NCBI GenBank assembly: GCA_050730675.1
Contig: JBOHNM010000063.1
Coordinates: 1-21,549, forward strand
Reading direction: 5' to 3'
Length of the DNA stretch: 21,549 nucleotides
DNA from: JBOHNM01 sp050730675
GTDB taxonomy: Bacteria > Planctomycetota > Phycisphaerae > Phycisphaerales > UBA1924
The position numbers and the translations under genes are program-made. Under the pieces are notes generated by a model, which saw only the letters and a list, made by a program, of their open reading frames with translations, was not told the DNA's origin and ran no database searches. Below, piece by piece: positions 1 to 8,100 of this stretch. Each line of letters begins with the position of its first letter. Within the stretch, counting starts at the first letter, position 1.

Positions 1-125
1 GCGCTCCCCAACGGGGCCGTCATCTCCGGTGCGACCACCACTACCCTCACGATCACCGGCGTCCGCAACTCCAACGGCAGCGTTGGTGTCGGCAGCACGC
101 CCGGCGGCTACGACGTGGTCATCAC
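1..125 (+). repeat. 125-base exact repeat, copy 1 (partner 9389-9513)
   Basis: Bases 1-125 are identical to 9389-9513 by eye. Both encode the same part of the Ig-like domain in the same frame. Identity stops abruptly after the ATCAC at 121-125, and the following ~60 bases differ strongly. The left limit is unknown because the window begins inside the repeat. Confidence 0.9.
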
Positions 126-411
126 CCGCGCCAGCTGCCCCACCCTGACGAGCGCGACCCGCAGCCTCACCGTCTCGCCCGTCTGCAAGTGCAACCCGGC
201 TGATATCGCTCAGTTGGGCGGCACCCTCGGGGCCGACGGTCAGCTGACCGTGGACGACCTCGTGGTCTACCTCAGCAACTTCTTCGCCAACAACATCGCG
301 GTGGCTGACCTCACCAACCTCGGCGGCGGCGGCGGCCCCGATGGTGCGATCACGGTCGACGATCTCACCTACTTCCTCCAGCAGTTCTTCTCTCCCTGCG
401 TCAACCCGTGA
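1..411 (+). CDS. 3' end of a secreted Ig-like / GC-type dockerin protein (partial)
   Basis: The gene runs in from the left edge in frame 1 and is open from base 1, so only the last 136 residues are present. The first ~45 residues are the end of an Ig-like domain (motifs ISGATTTTLTITGV and GGYDVVIT). The last ~73 residues, from the Cys at 190-192, are two EF-hand-like dockerin repeats: CNPADIAQLGG...DGQLTVDDL, then ADLTNLGG...GPDGAITVDDL, ending FFSPCVNP. It stops with tandem in-frame stops (TGA at 409, TAG at 412) and is followed by a strong terminator. The Ig part matches the gene at 5180-9808, so the full protein was probably a similar giant repeat protein. The dockerin-like end is inferred to anchor or sort the exported protein. 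A start at the internal GTG at 115 would cut the Ig domain and is not credible. Confidence 0.85.
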   Translation, partial: ALPNGAVISGATTTTLTITGVRNSNGSVGVGSTPGGYDVVITRASCPTLTSATRSLTVSPVCKCNPADIAQLGGTLGADGQLTVDDLVVYLSNFFANNIAVADLTNLGGGGGPDGAITVDDLTYFLQQFFSPCVNP

Positions 412-450
412 TAGCCCCGGTTAATCAGTAAGTAGTTGTCCGCAAGCACA

Positions 451-481
451 GACCCCGATGCTCCGAGCATCGGGGTCTTTT
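451..481 (+). terminator. Rho-independent terminator after the first dockerin gene
   Basis: A perfect 12-bp inverted repeat (GACCCCGATGCT / AGCATCGGGGTC) with a CCG loop is followed by TTTT. It lies 40 bases after the stop codon. Terminators after the genes ending at 4904 and 9808 have the same ACCCC...GGGGT build. Confidence 0.9.
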
Positions 482-504
482 ACTTAGACTTCTCTATCCA
501 ACTT

Positions 505-928
505 TGATGCGCAATGCCGTTGCCTGCGTGACCGTCGCCGACGTCGGTGGGGCCACCGACGAGTGGCGCAAGAACGGTGTCCCAGGCACCACTGGCGCCT
601 TCCGCAACGGCGCGCTCATCTCCGGCGCGACCGCCGACAATTTCCAGGTCGCAACCGGGCGCAACTCCATCGCTTCGCAGATCTCCTAATTGCCCCGTTG
701 TCGGCACGCTTGCTGATAACGACTGCGTCATCCGTCTGGCCGCGCGCCCGATACTCACCACGCACGCCCGCCGTAGGACCGTCTCGCGCGAGTGCAATGC
801 CACCGACGTCTGCGACCAGAGCAGCGATTCCGGCTGCCGATGGTCAGAGCACTGCGCCGGACCTTACTTGTTTCCACTGAAGGTCTTCTTCGGCCTTGCC
901 TACATCCGCGACAAACCCCCGACTGGTC
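505..928 (+). pseudogene. Decayed duplicate of an Ig-like + dockerin 3' gene end
   Basis: This stretch has no intact gene but still resembles the Ig-dockerin end of its neighbours, spread over three frames. In the frame of base 504 it reads AVACVTVADVGGAT, EWRKNGV and NGALISGAT, matching VAC...TVGVADAGAAT, QWRKNGV and NGAVISGAT of the gene at 5180. It then hits TAA at 687-689. A second frame gives ECNATDV from about 790, the start of the dockerin. A third gives DGQSTAPDLTCF from about 839, a worn DGQLTVDDL. At least one stop and two frame changes are needed. No signal peptide, promoter or 5' gene part precedes it, so it is best explained as a tandem duplication of only the 3' end, now free of selection. 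The short open frames here are not proposed as genes. Confidence 0.75.
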
Positions 929-1009
929 CGTAAGTAATTCTCCGCGAGCACTGGACCTAGGGGTAGGAGTATCGAGGTTTTCTCCTTAAACCTCTTTACC
1001 CAACTTTGA
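929..1009 (+). other. Decayed copy of the terminator region
   Basis: It aligns by eye with 428-508, the terminator region of the first gene: GTAAGTA-TT-TCCGC-AGCAC at the start and CCAACTTTGA at the end. The central hairpin is destroyed, because the two stem halves now read GACCTAGGGGT and GTATCGAGGTT and no longer pair. This continues the duplication behind the pseudogene at 505-928. I do not expect it to terminate well. Confidence 0.65.
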
Positions 1010-1038
1010 GGAAGATGGAAATCTCATGCATCCGGGCC

Positions 1039-1066
1039 TTGCGGTCCCAAGAGGCCCCGGTATCTT
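1039..1066 (+). promoter_or_regulatory. Candidate promoter of the first giant repeat gene
   Basis: TTGCGG (1039-1044), a 16-base spacer, then TATCTT (1061-1066). The same layout, TTGCGG-16-TATGTT, sits exactly 4000 bases downstream before the paralogue. This conservation is the main support, since the hexamers are only partial sigma-70 matches. Transcription would start near 1073 and leave a leader of about 105 bases. Confidence 0.5.
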
Positions 1067-1071
1067 CACTT

Positions 1072-1099
1072 CGGACTTTGCGCAGGCTTCGCGCTCGTG
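1072..1099 (+). repeat. Conserved leader element, copy 1 (partner 5072-5099)
   Basis: These 28 bases (beginning CGGACTTTGCGCAGG) are identical to 5072-5099. They lie in the presumed untranslated leader, and similarity continues on both sides up to the start codon. GCGC-AGGCTTC-GCGC could form a small hairpin. The identity may reflect recent duplication or a leader function. Confidence 0.7.
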
Positions 1100-1178
1100 T
1101 CGACGCCGCGTCTCGGTCATTCGCATTGTGTGATTTCAAAACCGGATTCCCGGGAACGAGCACACAGGGAGATGCAAG

Positions 1179-4100
1179 ATGAGGATTCGAACGTTGGTCT
1201 CGGCCGCGGCATCACTCGCGCTTGGCGCGGGTGCAATGGCGACGCCGCAGGAAAGCGTGACGTTTACGGGTGTTGATTCCTACAACACTGCATCGGGAGG
1301 CTCACAAGCCCAGGCCGGGCAAGTGCGTACGAATAGCTTCACCGGCGCGTACGTCACGAAGAAAATCGGCGTCACCGGCACGCTGACGCGCGTGACTTCG
1401 GGCACGTTCGCGAGCGAAGCCCGCGTCTACGTGATTCCGCCCACGGGAACACCGATCACGCTTCAGCCGTTCACAACCAACGGCTACACAGGTTCCATCA
1501 ACGTTCCGGCAGGGTACAGCGCGAGCTTCGCAACTCCCTTCGCCATGACAGCCGGCACCTGGAACTTCCGGTTCTTCGAGAGTGCGCAGGACGCCGCGTT
1601 CAACGTGGCCGATTCTACCTGGACGACGATCACGATGACGCTCGATGACGGCGTCGTTCCGCCGCCGTCGCCCATCGCCTTCGACTTTGGAAATGTGGAT
1701 CCGGCGAGCGGGTTCAACGGCACCAGCGGCAACATCGCCATCGCCGCTTCCGAAGTCAAGTGGTTCGCGTTCAACCTGTCTTCGGGCATTGACAAGGCCG
1801 CGCTGAGCTACCTTGACATCGACACCGAAGGTTCCGTCCTCTCGGCCGCCAACGACACGAACATGGCCCTGTACAACGACCAGGGCACCGTTGTCACCAG
1901 CGACGACGACGACGGTTCGGGCCTGCTGAGCCAGTTGACCTACGGCCGTCAGGAGCGCGCCGCCACCGGGTCAAGCCTTGTCTACAACGGCCGCGACGGC
2001 GCCACCCGCGCCGCGGGCGTGCACTACCTCGCGGTCGTCGGCAAGGGGACCACGAACACCTTCGGCAGCAACTTCGCCGTCGTGAGCAACTCGGCCAACA
2101 CCGGCAACGTCCAGGTCCACATCCGCGCCGGCACCTATCCCAACAACCTCCCCGAGACCGTCGCCACGGTGACCGACCTCGGAGCCATCAGCACCTGCCC
2201 GACGAGCTTCTCGGGCACGCTCTCGGCCAACGAGATCAAGTGGTACAAGTTCGTGCTTCCGCTCAATGTCAGCGTGGCCAACAACAACTTCCTCGATATT
2301 GATACCAACGGTTCGGTCCTCACCCCGAACCAGTTCGGCCCCAACGACACGTTCATCGCCGTGTTCAACGGCGCGACTGGCGCGGTCGTGCAGTCCGACG
2401 ACGACGACGGCGCTGGCCTGCTCAGCGCACTTTCGTTTGGTCAAACCACCCCGACCCGTCCGGCCACCGGCGATGGCGTGGTCAACAACGGTCGCGATGG
2501 CGCACTGAACTCCGGCACGTATTACTTCGCCGCCGCTGCCTACCCCGTGACCTACGCCGCCGGCTTCGACGCAGTCAGCACCTCCGCGGTCACCGGCACC
2601 TGGAGCGTGCACATCAAGTACGGCGACTTCAACATCCCCGCGGCCGCCGAGCCCACCAGCGCTCCCTCTCTGGGCACGTTTGATCCCGCCTCCTTCGGCC
2701 CCGCCGGCGGTTCCGCCACCGGCACGGCCACGACCACGATCACCGGCCCGGGCCAGTTCAAGTGGTACAAGATCATCCTGACTTCCAGCGCGGACGCCTC
2801 TGCACGTACGTGGCTGGACATCGACACCGAGGGCTCGACCATCGGCGGGCTCGCCACGGCCACCGCCCTCTACTCGCAGGCGACGGGCAACCCGGTCGGC
2901 AGCGACAACGATGATGGCTCGGGCTCGCTCAGCCAGTTGAGCTTCGGCACCGGCGGTGCAGCCGCCCGTCCTGCCGTCGGCACCGGCGTCGCCTACGACG
3001 GCCGCGACGGCAACCTCACCGCCGGCACCTACTACCTCGCTGTCTCGCCCTTCCCCGGCTCGTTCAACGCCGGCTACAACGTTCAGAACTGTGGCTCGGC
3101 TACCGGCAACATCACCATCAACGTCAAGGCCGGCTACAGCCCGGTCGTCACGCCGACCCCGACCTATACCTTCGCGGCCTTCTCAGCTCCGGCTGTCTGC
3201 GCCAGCTCGACGCTGTCCAGCCCCGGCGAGACCCTCGCGATCGGCGGCGTGAACTGGTACAAGCTCACCGTCCCCGCCATCGACAACGCCAACGGCACCT
3301 ACCTTGACATCACCACCAACGGCAGCATTCTTGCCACCGGCCCGACCTTCCTCAACGACACCCTCATCCAGCTCTACGACAACACCGGCGTCGCCATCAA
3401 TTTCGATGACGAGTCCGGCCAGGACAGCTGCTCGGCCCTCAGCTACGGCGCCACCAGCCCAGCGCGTGCCAACGGCAGCAACGGCGCCGCTTTGGTCGGC
3501 CAGAACGGGGCCACCCGTGCGGCCGGTGACTACTACCTCGCTGTCATCGAGTACGACGCCGATGCCGCCACCGACAATGGTTTCGTTGTAGATCCCGGGG
3601 CCGGCACCGTCGGCGGCACCACGGTCGTCAATGTCACGGTCGGCAAGACTGCCGGTAGCGCAACCACCGTCAGTGGCGCGCCGACTGCGACGAGCATCGA
3701 TCCGCTCGTCAACAACGGCACTTCTCTCGCCTGGACCTCCAGCGGCTCGATCCCCATCAGCGGGACCGGCATTGTCTGGCTCTCCTTCACCGCGCCGGAC
3801 CTCTCTGTCGCTCGCTCCTACCTCGACTTTGATATGGAAGGCACCACCGGCGTGAACACGGCCCTCGCCATCTTCACCAGCACCGGCGATGTGGAAGACA
3901 GTGACTCTGCTGACGGAACGGGCACTCTCCCGCAACTCTCCTATGGCTTCACCCTTGGCCGCCCCGGCCCCGGCGGCGATGCCCTCTCCTATAACGGCCG
4001 TGACGACACTCTGACCGCCGGCGCCACCTACTACATCGCCGTCGTCGCCGAGCAGAGCGATTCGGCGAGCACCTTCGCGACCAACTGGGCAGTCACGACC

Positions 4101-4904
4101 CCGGCCAGCTGCGCCGCGGCCCCTTCGGGCACCGCGACGTTCCGCTACCGCCTCGGCACCGTGCCGCCTCCCTCCGCGCCGGCCGTCGACGCGAACCTGG
4201 GTACGGTGAGCGTTGCCAATAGCCCGCAGGCCACCGCGAGCCTTTCCTGCCCGGTCAGCACCTTCCGCTGGGTGCACTTCAAGACCGTGGGCGCTACCGA
4301 TGCCGCTACACACTTCGTTGACATCCATGCCTACGGCTCCGTCGTGAGCGCGATTGACAACGCCAATCCCAACGACACGGAGATGGGCCTCTACAACAGC
4401 ACCGGCACGCTCGTTGACTCCAACGACGACTTCACCGAGACCGGCGCGGTCACACTGCGTGAGAGCGTGCTCAGCTACGGCCGGACCAGCACGGTCCGCG
4501 ACTACGCGGCTCACCCCATCGGCGTGCAGGGCCAGAACGGCGCGGTCCTCCCGGCCGGTGACTACTACATCGCCATCGGCGCGTTCAACATGACCTTCAA
4601 CGCCGAGTTCGGCGCCGTAGCGACGAACACGGACGACAGCGGCACGGTCATGGTGACCATCATCACCAACACCGCGATCCCTCCGTGCAACGCGGCCGAT
4701 ATCGCCGGCTTGGGCGGCGGCCTCGGCTCTGACGGCATCCTGACCGTGGACGATCTGGTCGCCTATCTCAGCAATTTCTTCTCCGGTAACCTCGCCGTGG
4801 CCGACCTGACGAACTTGGGCGGCGGTGGTGGGCCTGACGGTTTGATCACGGTTGATGACCTTGTCTTCTTCCTCTCCCAGTTCTTCTCCCCTTGCAATCC
4901 GTGA
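1179..4904 (+). CDS. Giant secreted protein: signal peptide, six PPC-like repeats, GC-type dockerin
   Basis: The protein has 1241 residues. AGGGAG (1166-1171) lies 7 bases before the ATG. A signal peptide (MRIRTLVSAAASLALGAGAMA) with likely cleavage after residue 21 predicts export. Residues ~23-160 are the conserved N-terminal domain ending FRFFES.QD...W..ITMTLDDG, which somewhat recalls a proprotein-convertase P-domain. Six PPC-like beta-domains follow, with the marker LDIDTEGS near residues 212, 372, 546, 709, 882 and 1047. Most carry DDDDGSG...L.YG, NGRDG and AGTYYLAV motifs, and the Asp-rich loops may bind calcium. The dockerin-like end spans 1170-1241 (CNAADIAGLGG... to FFSPCNP), with tandem stops TGA-TAA. 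No catalytic domain is visible, so a structural or adhesive surface role is inferred. Compared with the paralogue at 5180 it lacks the first repeat and the Ig domain. Confidence 0.9.
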   Translation: MRIRTLVSAAASLALGAGAMATPQESVTFTGVDSYNTASGGSQAQAGQVRTNSFTGAYVTKKIGVTGTLTRVTSGTFASEARVYVIPPTGTPITLQPFTTNGYTGSINVPAGYSASFATPFAMTAGTWNFRFFESAQDAAFNVADSTWTTITMTLDDGVVPPPSPIAFDFGNVDPASGFNGTSGNIAIAASEVKWFAFNLSSGIDKAALSYLDIDTEGSVLSAANDTNMALYNDQGTVVTSDDDDGSGLLSQLTYGRQERAATGSSLVYNGRDGATRAAGVHYLAVVGKGTTNTFGSNFAVVSNSANTGNVQVHIRAGTYPNNLPETVATVTDLGAISTCPTSFSGTLSANEIKWYKFVLPLNVSVANNNFLDIDTNGSVLTPNQFGPNDTFIAVFNGATGAVVQSDDDDGAGLLSALSFGQTTPTRPATGDGVVNNGRDGALNSGTYYFAAAAYPVTYAAGFDAVSTSAVTGTWSVHIKYGDFNIPAAAEPTSAPSLGTFDPASFGPAGGSATGTATTTITGPGQFKWYKIILTSSADASARTWLDIDTEGSTIGGLATATALYSQATGNPVGSDNDDGSGSLSQLSFGTGGAAARPAVGTGVAYDGRDGNLTAGTYYLAVSPFPGSFNAGYNVQNCGSATGNITINVKAGYSPVVTPTPTYTFAAFSAPAVCASSTLSSPGETLAIGGVNWYKLTVPAIDNANGTYLDITTNGSILATGPTFLNDTLIQLYDNTGVAINFDDESGQDSCSALSYGATSPARANGSNGAALVGQNGATRAAGDYYLAVIEYDADAATDNGFVVDPGAGTVGGTTVVNVTVGKTAGSATTVSGAPTATSIDPLVNNGTSLAWTSSGSIPISGTGIVWLSFTAPDLSVARSYLDFDMEGTTGVNTALAIFTSTGDVEDSDSADGTGTLPQLSYGFTLGRPGPGGDALSYNGRDDTLTAGATYYIAVVAEQSDSASTFATNWAVTTPASCAAAPSGTATFRYRLGTVPPPSAPAVDANLGTVSVANSPQATASLSCPVSTFRWVHFKTVGATDAATHFVDIHAYGSVVSAIDNANPNDTEMGLYNSTGTLVDSNDDFTETGAVTLRESVLSYGRTSTVRDYAAHPIGVQGQNGAVLPAGDYYIAIGAFNMTFNAEFGAVATNTDDSGTVMVTIITNTAIPPCNAADIAGLGGGLGSDGILTVDDLVAYLSNFFSGNLAVADLTNLGGGGGPDGLITVDDLVFFLSQFFSPCNP

Positions 4905-4954
4905 TAACCCGCGCATGACCCCCTGAATAGGTCAGCGAATTCCCTTAGCAATAG

Positions 4955-4983
4955 ACCCCGGCGCACCGTGCACCGGGGTTTTT
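4955..4983 (+). terminator. Rho-independent terminator after the first giant gene
   Basis: ACCCCGGCGCA / TGCACCGGGGT form an 11-bp stem with one C-A mismatch around a CCG loop. Five T residues follow. It lies 50 bases after the stop codon. Confidence 0.85.
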
Positions 4984-5038
4984 ACTTAGTCTTTTTTACC
5001 TGACTTAAACATAGATGAAATTCCCATGCAACCGCCCC

Positions 5039-5066
5039 TTGCGGTCCCTAGGGGTTCCGGTATGTT
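5039..5066 (+). promoter_or_regulatory. Candidate promoter of the second giant repeat gene
   Basis: TTGCGG (5039-5044), a 16-base spacer, then TATGTT (5061-5066), copying the element at 1039-1066. The spacer contains the palindrome CCCTAGGG, which the upstream copy lacks. The predicted leader is about 105 bases. Confidence 0.5.
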
Positions 5067-5071
5067 CATTA

Positions 5072-5099
5072 CGGACTTTGCGCAGGCTTCGCGCTCGTG
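5072..5099 (+). repeat. Conserved leader element, copy 2 (partner 1072-1099)
   Basis: Identical to 1072-1099. Similarity between the two intergenic regions runs from the terminator tail (near 4980) through promoter and leader into the signal-peptide codons. The duplicated unit therefore included its own regulatory region. Confidence 0.7.
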
Positions 5100-5179
5100 C
5101 CGACGCCGCGTCTGGGTCGTTCGCATCGTGTACGGTTAGACCGGGTTCCCGGGCACACCACCACACAGGGAGATGCAAG

Positions 5180-8100
5180 ATGAGGATTCGAACGTTGGTC
5201 TCGGCCGCGGCACTGCTCGCGCTCAGCGGGAGCGCGCTGGCATCGCCGCAAGAAACCGTGACGTATACAAACGTCCAGTCCGGCAACACCACAGGTATCG
5301 TGGGTACACCTGGCGGCAACCCGGGCACGTCCGGCACCCAGGTGCGGACGGCCACATTCACGGGCTCCTACACCGTAACCAAGATTCGTGTTCCGGCCGG
5401 AGCAAACGTGAGCGAGATCGGCTTCAACACCGGCACCTTTGCCAACGAAGCCCGTATTTACGTGACGCCATCCAACGGCGGCACCTCCTTTGTCGTACAG
5501 CCCACAACCACCGGCAGCTACACCACCAGCGTCACCACGACGAGCACCGTTTTCGTCAACCTACCGGTTCCCCAAGCTGCCAACGCCGGCGATGGCATCT
5601 GGAACTTCCGCTTCTTCGAGGATTGGCAGGACTCTCCTCTCGGCACAGCCGACCAGCAGTGGACAACCATCACCTTCACCCTGGATGATGGTGTGATCCT
5701 CCCGCCGTCGTTCACGCACGACTTCGGATCGCTGGACCCCACCCAGACTTCCCAGGCGTTCAATTCGTCGGTCGCCCTCACTGTTCCGCAGAACGGTGTG
5801 CAGTGGTGCAAGTTCGTGCTCAGCGGCAACGTCACCGCCGCCAGCCGCACTTGGCTCGACATCGACACCGAGACGTCGGCCCTGACCCCGACCAATGCAA
5901 CGAAGGTCGCCCTGTACGACGGTGCGACCGGCCTCCCCATCGTGACCGGCGGCAATAACACCATCACCAATTCCAACGACTCGACCGACGGCACCGACTC
6001 GCTGAGCCAGCTCTCCTATGGCTTCACGACCGGCCGCCCCGCCCCCGGAAACGGCGTGGCTTACAACGGTCGTGACGGCTCCGCCGTCGGCGCAGGCACG
6101 TACTACGTCGCCGTCATCGGAAACGGCACCACCACATTCGGGTCCGACTTCGGCCCGGTGACCACCGGCGGCACCAACACCGGCGGCACAGCGGTGCTCC
6201 GTGTCCGCGCCGGCTTCACTCCGCCGCCCGCTCCTCCGGCGGTCTTCACCGATCTCGGCAACGTCAACCCCGTGAGCGGTACGACTGTTTCCTCCTCGAA
6301 TATCTCGCTCGGCGCCAACGGCGTGGCGTGGTTCAAGTTCGTGCTGACCGGCGCGGTCAGCAAGACCGCGTTCAGCTACCTTGACATCGATACCGAGACG
6401 TCGGCTTTGGCGCCCGCCAACGACACGAACATGGCTCTCTACACCAACCTGGGGGCACTCGTCTCGTCCGACGATGACGACGGCTCGGCACTGTTCAGCC
6501 AGCTCACCTACGGCCGCCAGGGCCGTGGTGGGGCCGGCGCCAACCCCAATGCCGGGCTCTCGTACAACGGCCGCGACGGCGCGACCCGCGCCGCCGACAC
6601 CTACTGGGTCGCGGTCGTCGGCAAGGGCACGACCACCTTCGGCGCCGACTGGGCGGTCACACAGACCTCGGCCAACACCGGCACGGTCAAACTCAATGTC
6701 CGCGCCGGCACCTACGCCTCGGGCGATCCCGCTTTGGCCGGCCCCGTGACCGACCTCGGCACGATCTCCACCTGCCCGACGAACTTCGCCGGCACGCTGA
6801 TGCCGACGGAGATCAAGTGGTACAAGTTCTTCCTGCCCGTCGCGGTCAGCGTCGCCAACAACAACTACCTCGACCTCGACACCGAGGGCTCGGCGCTCTC
6901 CGGCACCAACGACACCGAGATCGCCCTCTACTCCAGCACCGGCGCGTTCATCACCTTCGATGACGACGACGGCACCAACAACTTCAGCCAGCTCACCTAC
7001 GGCCAGGGCAGCACAAGCATCGCCAGCCCCTTCTACCGCGCCCCTGTCGGTAACGGCCTGAACTACAGCGGCCGCGACGGCAGCCTCGCCATCGGCACCT
7101 ACTACTTCTGCGCCAGCGCGTTCGACTCCGTGCAAAACACCACCAACTGGGACGTGACCAGCACGTCCGCCCAGTTCGGTTCCTGGGTCGTTCACATCAA
7201 GTACGGCGACTACAACATCCCGGCGGCCTCCGAGCCCGTCAGCGCTCCGCTGCTGGCGACGCTTGACCCCGCCTCGTTCGGCCCGGGCGGCGGCTCTTCG
7301 GCCACCGCTTCTTCGACCGACACCATCTCAGGCCCCGGCCAGTTCAAGTGGTACAAGATCGTGCTCTCCTCTGCGGTCAGCTCGGCTGCCCGTACGTGGC
7401 TCGATATCGACACCGAGGGTTCGACCATCGGCGGTCTTGCAACTTCCATCGCCCTCTACTCCCAGGCCACCGGCAACCCGGTCGCCTCGGACAACGATGA
7501 CGGCTCGGGTTCTCTCAGCCAGCTGACCTTCGGCGTCGGCGGGCTCGGCTCTCGCGCCGCCGTCGGCGGCATGTCCTACAACGGCCGCGACGGCGCTCTC
7601 GCCGCCGGCACCTACTACCTCGCTGTCACCCCCTACCCCGGCGCGTTCAACAACACTTGGGCAGTGCTCAACTGCGGCAGCGCCATCGGTAACGTCACCG
7701 TCCGCGCCAAGGCCGGGTTCACACCGATCATCTTCCCCGCGCTCGCGCACACCTTCGCTCCCATCTCCGATCCGGCCACCTGCCAGGTCTTCGCACCCAG
7801 CAGCCCCGGCGAGGCTCTCGCGGTTGGCAGCGTCAACTGGTACAAGATGACCCTCCCCGCCATCGCGGCGGCGAGCGGCACCTACTGCGACATCACCACC
7901 AACGGCAGCACCCTCGACACCAATTCTTGGGAGCCGGGTTTCATCGACGACACCTTCGCGGCCATCTACGACGCCACGGGCGCCGGCCTCTTCGGCGATG
8001 ACGACACCGGCCAGGACAATGGCTCGGCCTTCAGCTTCGGCGCAACCAGCCCCTCTCGCGTCAACGGCACCAATGGCGCCGCTCTGGTCGGTCAGACCGC

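Noticed and set aside
547..933. 128-codon open frame in the pseudogene area
   Set aside because: It crosses remnants that belong to different frames of the Ig and dockerin modules, so it is a chance frame in decayed DNA.
3183..4916. 577-codon minus-strand open frame opposite the first giant gene
   Set aside because: Same shadow effect of high GC and Asp/Gly/Thr-rich repeats. The product is a low-complexity Arg/Val/Gly string with no recognisable fold.
5015..5179. N-terminal extension of the second giant protein
   Set aside because: These codons cover the promoter and leader duplicated from the upstream gene. Signal peptide and ribosome binding site point to the ATG at 5180.
5561..7195. 544-codon minus-strand open frame
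   Set aside because: Antisense shadow of the PPC-like repeats; composition and repetition follow the sense gene.
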